The notes below the pieces were generated by a model that did no database searches, was not told where the DNA came from, and saw nothing but the letters and a program-made list of their open reading frames with translations. Shown here in pieces: positions 1-5,592 of a stretch of DNA of 5,808 nt. Source of the stretch: an uncultured Tissierellia bacterium (GTDB lineage Bacteria > Bacillota > Clostridia > Tissierellales > Peptoniphilaceae); NCBI GenBank assembly GCA_902489375.1, contig CABTZP010000084.1:1-5808 (forward strand). Reading direction: 5' to 3'. Made by a program: the position numbers and the translations under genes. Position 1 is the first letter of the stretch; each line of letters starts with the position of its first letter.

Positions 1-2
1 AT

Positions 3-110
3 AAACCAGTAGATCCTGATAAGCCGGTAGATCCTGATAAGCCAGTAGATCCTGATAAGCCAGAAGAGCCGGATAAGCCAGTAGATCCTGATAAGCCGGT
101 AGATCCTAAA
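3..110 (+). repeat. Six in-frame 18-bp tandem repeats encoding K-P-V-D-P-D
   Basis: Units start at 3, 21, 39, 57, 75 and 93. Consensus is AAGCCRGTAGATCCTGAT. Unit 4 is divergent (KPEEPD) and unit 6 ends in Lys instead of Asp. Most units differ only at third codon positions, so the array probably expanded recently by slippage or unequal exchange. It may continue upstream of the window. Lys-Pro-Asp repeats of this type often act as extended, wall-spanning stalks in Gram-positive surface proteins; that role is inferred here. Confidence 0.95.
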
Positions 111-1217
111 GAAGAAGAGCTAAGAAGAGCCTGGGAAGAATACGATAAAAAGATGGCCGAATACTTAAAGAAAATGGAAGAGTATAAAAAAAAGATTGAC
201 AATCTTCCGTATATCCAAAAAGACGGCTATACGATCGAAAAAGATATCGATCCCAATGACTCCAGACAAATGCTCGACTACTTAGATGACGTATCGGCTC
301 TTGTAGGAAAGAAGATTCAGGCTTACCGAGAGCTAAAAGGCAAAAACCCCAACGAATTTTCCGTTGTCCATGGAAATCAAATGGGAAATCTGATGGAAAA
401 TTTGGCCCACCAAGAAATAGACGATAGAAGAGAAACTCTAAACTGTCAAAATCTTGCCCACGGCTGGGGAAGTGGAATACCAAGCCCAAATGAACTTGCA
501 GAAACGATTGTAAACGGCTGGATTAATAGCCCCGGTCATGAAAAATCCTTAAATCAAAACGGACGCTTTTCGGTATCTACTTTTAAGAAAGGTTCCGATT
601 GGTACTGCATGTACTGGGAAAATGAACCAATGGATCCGAGAACACCCATTTATGACAAAAATAATAAGATTATCCCTCGAAATGGAAAGCCTGCGATGAT
701 GAATGGAAAAGAGGTTACTGAAAATGGCGGAGCTAATACTGTCGTAATTGAAAAGCCCGCCGAACCTGAAAAACCGTCGGAAGAAAGACCTGACAAGACC
801 CCTCCGGAAAATCCCGTAAATCCTCCGGAAAACGCGCCAGCGTCGCAAAGACGGATGATGAGAACAAAAGCTCCGTCGGTTCAAAAAGAAGAAGAAGAGG
901 CTAAAAGCGTCGAAACCCAAAATAAATCCTCTAATGAAAATATTTGGTTAAGCGAATCATATGACCAGCTCGCAAATGCGGCAAACGTAAATGTAAAAGT
1001 TACCATTAAATATGATTCGACGCCAAGTGAAGAAAAGACGCCGGAAAAAGAAATGCCAAAAGATAATCCCTATGAATCTCAGGCGCAAAATCAGACTCCA
1101 GAGCCAAAGGAAACGACGGAAGATAAACCCTCCGAAGAGCCTAAAAGAGTAACCCTGGACCTTTCAATGGATGGACTAAGTAAAGAAGAGATTCGAAAAA
1201 TTGCAAACCTAAAGTAA
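3..1217 (+). CDS. CAP/SCP-domain surface or secreted protein, 3' part (5'-truncated by window edge)
   Basis: The frame is open from the window's left edge (first full codon at 3) for 404 codons, so the ATG at 153 is internal. Codon numbers here count from 3. Order: KPVDPD-type repeats (1-36); a charged coiled coil with three heptads ending in Met/Ile (about 43-65); a CAP (cysteine-rich secretory/antigen 5/PR-1) domain at about 90-207; then a long Pro/Glu/Lys-rich low-complexity tail. CAP landmarks are LAHGWG with His153, ELAE with Glu164/Glu167, W-x-x-SPGH with His179, and an aromatic end WYCMYW. Two cysteines (148 and 202) lie within the domain. The C-terminus has no LPXTG motif, hydrophobic segment or basic tail, so any wall attachment must lie in the unseen N-terminal part. 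Bacterial CAP proteins are mostly extracellular with poorly defined roles, and no enzymatic activity can be claimed. Domain call is confident; function unknown. Confidence 0.85.
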   Translation, partial: KPVDPDKPVDPDKPVDPDKPEEPDKPVDPDKPVDPKEEELRRAWEEYDKKMAEYLKKMEEYKKKIDNLPYIQKDGYTIEKDIDPNDSRQMLDYLDDVSALVGKKIQAYRELKGKNPNEFSVVHGNQMGNLMENLAHQEIDDRRETLNCQNLAHGWGSGIPSPNELAETIVNGWINSPGHEKSLNQNGRFSVSTFKKGSDWYCMYWENEPMDPRTPIYDKNNKIIPRNGKPAMMNGKEVTENGGANTVVIEKPAEPEKPSEERPDKTPPENPVNPPENAPASQRRMMRTKAPSVQKEEEEAKSVETQNKSSNENIWLSESYDQLANAANVNVKVTIKYDSTPSEEKTPEKEMPKDNPYESQAQNQTPEPKETTEDKPSEEPKRVTLDLSMDGLSKEEIRKIANLK

Positions 1218-1233
1218 AATTTTCTAAACCAAC

Positions 1234-1270
1234 AAAAAAGACCAGTCTCAAACGAGGCTGGTCTTTTTTT
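1234..1270 (+). terminator. Rho-independent terminator of the CAP-protein gene
   Basis: The arms 1234-1249 and 1254-1269 pair over 16 bp, with one U-G wobble and an AAAC tetraloop. A T7 run (1264-1270) follows the GC-rich part. Because the arms carry A6 on the left and T7 on the right, the structure could also terminate a transcript coming from the opposite strand. It starts 17 bases after the stop codon at 1215-1217 and separates the CAP gene from the T-box operon. Confidence 0.95.
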
Positions 1271-1437
1271 ATTGTTTTTGTTCCTAAACGGTATTGTATA
1301 GACTTCAGCTGATTCTATAATAATAGGCATAATTACTGGATGAGTTGACACAGCTAATTCCAACGATTAGGGAAGCGCTTTAAAGGAGGAGAAGGATCAA
1401 GCTGCTGAAGAAACAGAAAAAAATTTAGTACAATAGT
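1271..1437 (+). other. Spacer with possible decayed coding remnant and weak promoter-like sequence
   Basis: No intact gene is seen. One frame from 1302 reads as plausible protein, TSADSIIIGIITG, then meets TGA, TAG and finally TAG at 1434-1436. The last open piece (1371-1436) is GSALKEEKDQAAEETEKNLVQ, a soluble, helix-like tail. This could be the end of a decayed gene, or chance in purine-rich DNA. A promoter-like pair, TTGTAT (1294-1299) and TATAAT (1316-1321) with 16-bp spacing, has no obvious gene behind it. An AAAGGAGG Shine-Dalgarno-like string at 1382-1389 also has no start codon in range. Confidence 0.25.
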
Positions 1438-1465
1438 TTGCAAAAGTAAAAATTTGCGCTATAAT
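1438..1465 (+). promoter_or_regulatory. Sigma-A-type promoter of the T-box operon
   Basis: The -35 box is TTGCAA (1438-1443, 4 of 6 consensus matches) and the -10 box is a perfect TATAAT (1460-1465), separated by 16 bp. Transcription would start near 1471-1473, only a few bases before the first pairing element of the T-box stem I. That position, at the expected distance from a complete riboswitch, is the strongest support for this promoter. Confidence 0.8.
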
Positions 1466-1664
1466 AGCTGAAATTAATAATAAAAACGGATTTGGAATAG
1501 TAGGTCTTGACTTTTCTATAGAGAGCTGCCGGCTGGTGTAAGGCAGCGAAAAGAAAGACGGAATCGCGCCAATGAGTTGCAGGGGTAAATCCATAGCCTT
1601 TGCCGGGAATTCCCGTTACAGAAGTATTCATTATTTTGGATGAGTGCATTCAATCGGATGAAGA

Positions 1665-1693
1665 AGAGTGGCACCGCGGAAGCTAACGTCTTT
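1665..1693 (+). promoter_or_regulatory. T-box antiterminator element
   Basis: The T-box core GAGTGGCACCGCGG lies at 1666-1679. Helix A1 pairs 1665-1668 with 1690-1693 and helix A2 pairs GCG (1676-1678) with CGT (1687-1689), leaving the 7-base bulge TGGCACC (1669-1675). UGGC (1669-1672) should pair with the tRNA 3' end GCCA, which predicts discriminator base G73. As recalled, Bacillus tRNA-Arg(ACG) has G73, and so do serine tRNAs, so this fits arginine without excluding serine. Bases 1687-1693 are shared with the terminator, making the two folds mutually exclusive. Confidence 0.9.
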
Positions 1694-1737
1694 CGTCTCT
1701 TCTGCCTATCATGGCGGGGAGATGAAGGGCGTTTTTT
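1686..1737 (+). terminator. Regulated intrinsic terminator of the T-box leader
   Basis: The 5' arm 1686-1699 pairs with 1719-1732 over 14 bp. Three positions are G-U wobbles and none is a mismatch. A further inner helix (GCC 1704-1706 with GGC 1713-1715) closes the top, and T6 (1732-1737) follows. It is expected to stop transcription when the cognate tRNA is charged and to be displaced by the antiterminator when it is not. Confidence 0.95.
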
Positions 1738-1770
1738 ATTGGTCTTTCGGTCCGGCCCAGAGGAGGAAAA

Positions 1771-1791
1771 ATGGAGGAAAAAAGCAAATGA
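1771..1791 (+). CDS. Possible 6-codon leader ORF overlapping the permease start
   Basis: ATG at 1771 follows AGGAGG (1761-1766) by four bases and reads MEEKSK before TGA at 1789-1791. That stop overlaps the permease ATG (1788-1790) as ATGA, the classic arrangement for translational coupling. The upstream Shine-Dalgarno is stronger than the one directly before 1788. An alternative is a missing base in the A-run 1778-1783: one more A would fuse this stretch in frame to the permease as MEEKKQMILL. Which is true cannot be settled from the sequence alone. Confidence 0.35.
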   Translation: MEEKSK

Positions 1792-2525
1792 TTTTACTGA
1801 AAGGCAATGTATTGGAGACGGTCATCGATTTTTCGAAGATGAGGCCGTGGGCTTTCGTTTTTTTGGAAGGAACGGCCGTGACCATCGTTTTATCCTTGAT
1901 TACCGTCATGATTGGGAGCCTATTAGGCTTTCTATTGACTTTGATGCGCCGATCTCATTTTAAGGCCCTTTCCGCTTTTTCAAAGGCCTATTCCCTGATC
2001 GTTCGTGGGACTCCGATGCTTGTTCAGCTTTATCTTTGGCTCTACGCTCTTCCCAAGATTGGCCTTACCATTCCCCCGATCCCCGTGGGGGGCGATCTCT
2101 TTGGGAGCCGGGAGTTTTCCACCGCAATCCTTGCCCTGGGCTTAAATTCCGGCGCTTATGTCTCTGAAATTTTGAGAGGAGGTCTGGATGCCGTCAGCAA
2201 GGGGCAAAGTGAAGCGGCAAGGTCTCTTGGCCTTTCCCAAAAGCAGACCATGCAAAAGATCATTATTCCTCAGGCCCTGCGGGTTATTCTGCCGGGATTG
2301 GGCAATGAGTTCGTTCAGATGATCAAGGAAAGCTCCATCGTATCCACGGTTGGGATATTTGATGTGATGTACACGTCAAATATTGTGAAAGCGGCAACAT
2401 TTTCTGTTTTTGAGCCTTTAATCATTGTTGCCGGGATATACTTCGTACTTACCACGGTTTTAACCGCTGTTCAGCAGCAAATGGAAAGGAGACTCAATGT
2501 CGGTTATCGAGATCAAAGGGCTTAA
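1788..2525 (+). CDS. Polar amino acid ABC transporter permease (HisM/GlnP-type)
   Basis: This 245-residue inner-membrane subunit fits the polar amino acid (HAAT/PAAT) permease family, typically about 215-240 residues. About five hydrophobic segments are visible, near residues 27-51, 64-88, 111-129, 166-190 and 207-228. Family signatures are VRGTP (72-76), LNSGAYVSEILRGG (119-132) and the EAA loop: EAARSLGLS from 142 through PQALR at 161-165, the cytoplasmic contact with the ATPase. The start at 1788 is preferred: GGAGG (1773-1777) lies ten bases upstream, and in-frame ATGs further up (1668, 1722) fall inside the T-box and its terminator. Only one permease is encoded, so a homodimer is likely. 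Its 3' end overlaps the ATPase gene by 29 bp. Substrate is probably a basic amino acid or derivative, inferred from the leader. Confidence 0.93.
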   Translation: MILLKGNVLETVIDFSKMRPWAFVFLEGTAVTIVLSLITVMIGSLLGFLLTLMRRSHFKALSAFSKAYSLIVRGTPMLVQLYLWLYALPKIGLTIPPIPVGGDLFGSREFSTAILALGLNSGAYVSEILRGGLDAVSKGQSEAARSLGLSQKQTMQKIIIPQALRVILPGLGNEFVQMIKESSIVSTVGIFDVMYTSNIVKAATFSVFEPLIIVAGIYFVLTTVLTAVQQQMERRLNVGYRDQRA

Positions 2526-3237
2526 TAAGTCTTTTGGAAATGTCCAGGTCCTGAAAGGGATCGACCTGAAAATTGAAAAAGGACAGGCCATTTCGATCCT
2601 GGGTCCTTCTGGTTCCGGAAAATCCACTTTGCTTCGCTGTATGAACGGGCTGGAAAAACCGGATGAGGGAAAAGTCCTGTTTCATGGAGAGGAAATTGGA
2701 GTCAAAGGAGGAAAAGAAAAAGATCTTGATCGAATTCGAAGTCATATGGGCATGGTTTTTCAGCACTTTAATCTTTTTCCTCATCTGTCTATCATGGAAA
2801 ATATCACTCTTGCTCCTACACTGGTTAAAAAAATGCCAGCGGAAGAAGCGAAGACCATCGGCCGGAGTCTTTTAGAAAAGGTGGGCCTTTCGGATAAGGA
2901 AAACGCGTATCCTGAGCAGCTTTCCGGCGGTCAAAAACAAAGGGCCGCGATTGCCCGAGCCCTGGCGATGTCTCCGGAAGTGATGCTTTTTGACGAACCG
3001 ACTTCAGCTTTGGATCCGGAAATGATTAAGGGTGTTCTCCAGGTAATTGAAAAGCTTGTCAAGGAGGGGATGACGACGGTCATTGTGACGCATGAGATGG
3101 GTTTTGCCCGCAGAGTTTCCTCAAGGATTGTCTTTCTTGATCAGGGTTTACTCTTAGAAGATGCCAAGCCGGAAGAATTTTTCACAAACACCAAAAATCC
3201 ACGGGCCCGCGCCTTTTTGGACCAAGTGATTTTATAA
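2497..3237 (+). CDS. Polar amino acid ABC transporter ATP-binding protein (GlnQ/HisP-type)
   Basis: This 246-residue protein is the cytoplasmic ATPase that powers the transporter, expected to work as a homodimer under the permease. All catalytic motifs are intact: Walker A GPSGSGKST (36-44), Q-loop Gln89 in MVFQHFNLFPH, signature LSGGQ (142-146), Walker B VMLFDE (162-167), D-loop SALD (170-173) and switch His199. The FQHFNLFPH and THEMGFAR strings are typical of the GlnQ/HisP/ArtP group. The start at 2497 sits five bases after AAAGGAG (2485-2491), within the end of the permease gene, so translation is probably coupled. Length is normal for the family. Motifs do not reveal the substrate, so gene symbols such as glnQ or artP are not assigned. 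Confidence 0.97.
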   Translation: MSVIEIKGLNKSFGNVQVLKGIDLKIEKGQAISILGPSGSGKSTLLRCMNGLEKPDEGKVLFHGEEIGVKGGKEKDLDRIRSHMGMVFQHFNLFPHLSIMENITLAPTLVKKMPAEEAKTIGRSLLEKVGLSDKENAYPEQLSGGQKQRAAIARALAMSPEVMLFDEPTSALDPEMIKGVLQVIEKLVKEGMTTVIVTHEMGFARRVSSRIVFLDQGLLLEDAKPEEFFTNTKNPRARAFLDQVIL

Positions 3238-3250
3238 ATATTTTATAAAT
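3229..3250 (+). repeat. Perfect tandem 11-bp AT-rich repeat after the ATPase gene
   Basis: ATTTTATAAAT occurs twice head to tail (3229-3239 and 3240-3250), spanning the ATPase stop codon. Each copy contains the palindrome TTTATAAA and a TATAAA -10-like string. No -35 box sits at normal distance: TTGGAC at 3217-3222 is 10 or 21 bp away. It could be an internal promoter, a protein-binding site or simple AT-rich slippage. Confidence 0.5.
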
Positions 3251-3287
3251 AAAGAAGGTAAAGAGGAGCGAACCATTCCCTCATCCA

Positions 3288-3301
3288 GGTCTTATCAGGC
3301 C
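3288..3301 (+). other. Small hairpin ahead of the binding-protein gene
   Basis: GGTCT (3288-3292) pairs with AGGCC (3297-3301), with one G-U wobble and a TATC loop, six bases before the AAGGAG ribosome-binding site. In the 82-bp gap of this operon, such a hairpin could protect mRNA or set the high binding-protein level usual for ABC importers. It has no T-run, so it is not a terminator. It is weak and may be coincidental. Confidence 0.25.
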
Positions 3302-3319
3302 AAACCGAAGGAGTTCATT

Positions 3320-4261
3320 ATGAAAAAAACAAGTTTACTGAAAAAAAACATCGGAACAAAAATCCTCACCCTCTTCTTGGCCTTTGCCCTGATCTTTACG
3401 CTTTCAGCATGTGGAAGCAATGAAAAAAATCAGGGAACGGAAGGGGCATCTTCTGAAGCAAAGAAAGAAAACACCGAAAAGAAGAAGGATAAGATCGATG
3501 AAATCAAAGAAAGAGGCGTTCTTTATCTGGGCACCTCTCCAGATTTTCCCCCTTCTGAATTTTATTATTTAAATGAAAAAAATCAGAAAGAGATTGACGG
3601 TTATGACGTTCGTTTAGGCAAAGCCATTGCTGAGGATCTGGGCGTAAAGCTTGAAATCAAAGCCACCGACTTTAACGGCGTATTAGCCAATATTCAGGCT
3701 GGACAGGTAGACATGGGCATCTCAGGCTTTACGGTCACCGAAAAAAGAAAAGAATCAATGCAGTTTTCAAAAGGCTATAACACCACAACCGAGGAAGGAT
3801 ACCAGGGCCTGATGATGAAGAAGGATCTGGCCGCGAAATTGAATAATTTGGAAGATCTGAAAAAGGCCAAGTTAAAAATTGGCGCCCAAGGCGGTTCCAT
3901 CCAATTTGAATTAGCCTTAAAGATTACAGATCCGGATAAAGTTGTGCAAAGAGATACCATGGATTCGCTGGCTTTAGCGCTGGATGCAGGTGACATTGAT
4001 GCCGTTACGGTTTCTTCTGATGCCACCGCACCCATCCTTCAGACCTTCAAGGATTTTGTCGTTCTCCCTAAAGATTCCTTTAATTTGGATCCAGAAAACA
4101 TCTATGCCACGAATGTCATTGGATTTCCTTTAGGCGATCAATACCAGTCTCTGATTGATGAATCCAACAAGGTCATTGATAAGCTCGTAGCGGAGGGAAC
4201 GATCGAAAAATGGATTGGAGAGTGCAAGGAAATTAGCGAAAAACAGGCGCTGGCCCAGTAA
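3320..4261 (+). CDS. Amino acid ABC transporter substrate-binding lipoprotein (SBP_bac_3 family)
   Basis: A signal peptide with basic N-terminus and hydrophobic core ends in lipobox LSAC (28-31), so Cys31 should be lipidated and the protein held outside the membrane. A Lys/Glu/Ser-rich linker (about 32-58) precedes the two-lobed binding domain (about 60-305). Family landmarks are LGTSPDFPPSEF (70-81), GYDVRLGKAIAEDLG (94-108), and GISGFTVTEKR (133-143) with Arg143 as the expected ligand-carboxylate contact. The last part of the fold ends at IEKWIG (295-300). After DAV (227-229), the usual ligand alpha-amino Asp (HisJ Asp161 position) appears as Ser232, with Asp only at 234. AAGGAG at 3308-3313 fixes the start. 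Length (313) is a little above the usual 250-280 because of the linker. Substrate is not readable; arginine or a derivative is inferred from the T-box. Confidence 0.95.
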   Translation: MKKTSLLKKNIGTKILTLFLAFALIFTLSACGSNEKNQGTEGASSEAKKENTEKKKDKIDEIKERGVLYLGTSPDFPPSEFYYLNEKNQKEIDGYDVRLGKAIAEDLGVKLEIKATDFNGVLANIQAGQVDMGISGFTVTEKRKESMQFSKGYNTTTEEGYQGLMMKKDLAAKLNNLEDLKKAKLKIGAQGGSIQFELALKITDPDKVVQRDTMDSLALALDAGDIDAVTVSSDATAPILQTFKDFVVLPKDSFNLDPENIYATNVIGFPLGDQYQSLIDESNKVIDKLVAEGTIEKWIGECKEISEKQALAQ

Positions 4262-4282
4262 AGATCGAAAAGGGGGGAAATT

Positions 4283-5524
4283 ATGGAAGAAAAGGGAAAT
4301 GAACAAAATCAAGTGAATAAGAAAAGCGCCCCAGGATCAGTAAAGGAATCCTGTTTAAGAGAAAAAATGCGCAAGGCGGTAGAAGAAAATCTTTCCCTCT
4401 GCCAGGACCTGGTTCAAAAACTCTATGATCATCCGGAAATCGGGGGAAAAGAATTTTATGCGCACGATCTTTTCTGCTCTCTTTTGGAAGATCGAGCCTT
4501 TCCAGTAGAGCGTCATGTGACGATGGAAACGGGTTTTCTCGCTCATGGCGGAAAGAGAGGAGGGAAACCTGTCATCCTGATTCCTGCGGAATTTGATGCC
4601 CTTCCAGGAATTGGACACGGTTGCGGACATAATCTTTTTGGCGCGATGAGTCTATTGGCCTTTTTATCCCTTTCTCCCCTGATGGAAGATCTTGGGGCCG
4701 AGCTTCTTTTGGCTGGGACGCCCGCAGAAGAAAATTTAGGGGGAAAGGTCCTGATGAAAGACCAGGGGATTTTTGATGATGTTGATTGCGCTATCATGAT
4801 TCACCCAGGAACAAAAAACAGTTTAGGATCGGCATCTCAGGCTCTCTATCCTTTAAAATTTGAGTTTTTTGGGAAAAGCGCCCATGGCTGTAAAGCCAGT
4901 GAAGGCGCTTCGGCCCTGGATCCGGCGGTATTAACCTATCTTTCGATCAACCTCCAGAGGCAGTTTATCAAGGAGGGTGCCTTTATCCACGGGATCATCA
5001 AAGATGGGGGAGAGGCGGCCAATGTCATTCCCGATTACACTTCCATGGAGTATTATTTTCGAGCAGATACCCTTGATGAAGCAAAAAAAATGGGAGAAGA
5101 AGCGAAAATCAGGGCAAAGATGAACGCGAAGGCCTGTGGATGCGAGCTGAAAACCTCCATATATGAATGCATCTATGGGGAAACGATTCTCAACGAAAAG
5201 CTTGCTGAGATCATGAGAGAAGAATTTATTCGGCAGGGGAGAGACGATGTTGAAGATTTAGATACCAAACCCTTGGGCTCAACGGATGTCGGTGCCATTT
5301 CTTACCTTTGCCCGACCGTCCAGGCAACGATTAAAATCGCGGAACCGGAAGAAGCCAAAGGGCACAGCCGGGAGATGGCCGAGGCGACAATCTCTTCCCA
5401 GGGCCAAAAGGCGCTTCAGGATGGCGGGCTAATCATTGGGGGGACCTGTCTTTCGCTTGTTTTAAAACCTGAACTTCTTGAAGAATGCTGGAAGGAGGAA
5501 AAAGCAAAAACCGCAAAAGGGTGA
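4283..5524 (+). CDS. M20-family metallo-amidohydrolase (PM20D2/AbgB-like)
   Basis: This 413-residue cytoplasmic-type enzyme has no signal peptide. M20 hydrolases of this group cleave amide bonds of N-acyl amino acids or small dipeptides, using one or two metal ions. Landmarks: EFDALPGIGHGCGHN (103-117) with Cys114/His116, TPAEENLGGK (146-155) with Glu149/Glu150, IMIHPG with His174, the dimerisation-domain motif GKSAHG with His201, GSTDVG (332-337) and C-terminal ligand KGHS with His361. The GHGCGHN form resembles PM20D2 and AbgB more than IAA-amino acid hydrolases. Mammalian PM20D2 acts on beta-alanyl-lysine and -ornithine, which makes basic amino acid conjugates attractive candidates, but this is inference. 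The gene lies 21 bp after the binding-protein stop, with a G-rich ribosome site (4271-4277). Residues 1-28 are polar and outside the family core; a start at Met29 (4367) is possible. Confidence 0.92.
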   Translation: MEEKGNEQNQVNKKSAPGSVKESCLREKMRKAVEENLSLCQDLVQKLYDHPEIGGKEFYAHDLFCSLLEDRAFPVERHVTMETGFLAHGGKRGGKPVILIPAEFDALPGIGHGCGHNLFGAMSLLAFLSLSPLMEDLGAELLLAGTPAEENLGGKVLMKDQGIFDDVDCAIMIHPGTKNSLGSASQALYPLKFEFFGKSAHGCKASEGASALDPAVLTYLSINLQRQFIKEGAFIHGIIKDGGEAANVIPDYTSMEYYFRADTLDEAKKMGEEAKIRAKMNAKACGCELKTSIYECIYGETILNEKLAEIMREEFIRQGRDDVEDLDTKPLGSTDVGAISYLCPTVQATIKIAEPEEAKGHSREMAEATISSQGQKALQDGGLIIGGTCLSLVLKPELLEECWKEEKAKTAKG

Positions 5525-5527
5525 AGT

Positions 5528-5571
5528 CTTTTCTTTTCCGTGGCATAATCAAATCATTGGAAAATGAAAAG
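5528..5571 (+). other. Imperfect AT-rich hairpin in the gap before the aldolase-like gene
   Basis: CTTTTCTTTTCC (5528-5539) pairs with GGAAAATGAAAAG (5559-5571), leaving one bulged T, around a 19-base loop. It is AT-rich and followed by only TTT, so it is at best a weak terminator or an mRNA-processing structure. Read-through into the next gene is more likely than termination. Confidence 0.35.
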
Positions 5572-5592
5572 TTTAACCGGAAGGAGATCAAG

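Larger units (their letters stand above)
1472..1737 (+). ncRNA. T-box riboswitch leader, probably responding to tRNA-Arg (specifier CGC)
   Basis: T-box leaders read the anticodon and the acceptor end of a tRNA; uncharged tRNA blocks terminator formation. Elements seen: a K-turn with GA (1489-1490) opposite TGA (1573-1575); helix TTGG (1492-1495)/CCAA (1569-1572); loop-E strands AGTA (1499-1502) and GAA (1561-1563); helices 1504-1508/1555-1559 and 1511-1516/1548-1553; the AGAGAG region (1520-1525); distal helix 1525-1530/1542-1547 with loop GGCTGGTGTAA. Stem III is 1624-1631/1640-1647 (8 bp). The specifier strand after GAA is TCGCG (1564-1568). CGC at 1565-1567, followed by the usual purine (G1568), is the best codon and means arginine. 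TCG (serine) is the alternative. A self-complementary 12-mer at 1604-1615 lies in the stem II region. Class is near certain; amino-acid identity is moderate. Confidence 0.93.

Noticed and set aside
3..110. CRISPR array
   Set aside because: Units are 18 bp, contiguous without spacers, and in frame as protein repeats.
106..489. Minus-strand ORFs under the CAP gene, transporter genes and M20 gene
   Set aside because: They are antisense shadows of genes with clear family motifs and show composition (Phe/Ser/Leu/Arg-rich) typical of reversed coding DNA.
1345..1370. TTGACA at 1345-1350 as a promoter -35 box
   Set aside because: No acceptable -10 box lies 16-18 bp downstream; the TTGCAA/TATAAT pair at 1438-1465 is positioned properly for the leader.
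1604..1615. Self-complementary 12-mer CGGGAATTCCCG as a repressor operator
   Set aside because: It lies inside the transcribed leader, in the stem II region of the T-box, where RNA pairing explains it better than DNA binding.
1668..1787. N-terminal extension of the permease from ATG 1668
   Set aside because: The extra 40 codons cover the T-box core and the terminator hairpin, have no ribosome-binding site and look unlike a permease N-terminus. ATG 1788 gives a normal-length protein.
1640..1963. 107-codon + strand ORF overlapping the leader and permease
   Set aside because: It starts inside the T-box stem III region, has no ribosome-binding site, and overlaps the well-supported permease in another frame.
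3231..3250. ArgR (ARG box) operator
   Set aside because: The AT-rich repeat lacks the TGAAT...ATTCA arms of known ARG boxes, so arginine repressor binding cannot be claimed.
5521..5549. Separate promoter for the aldolase-like gene (CATAAT at 5544-5549)
   Set aside because: No recognisable -35 box at normal distance; read-through from the operon is simpler.
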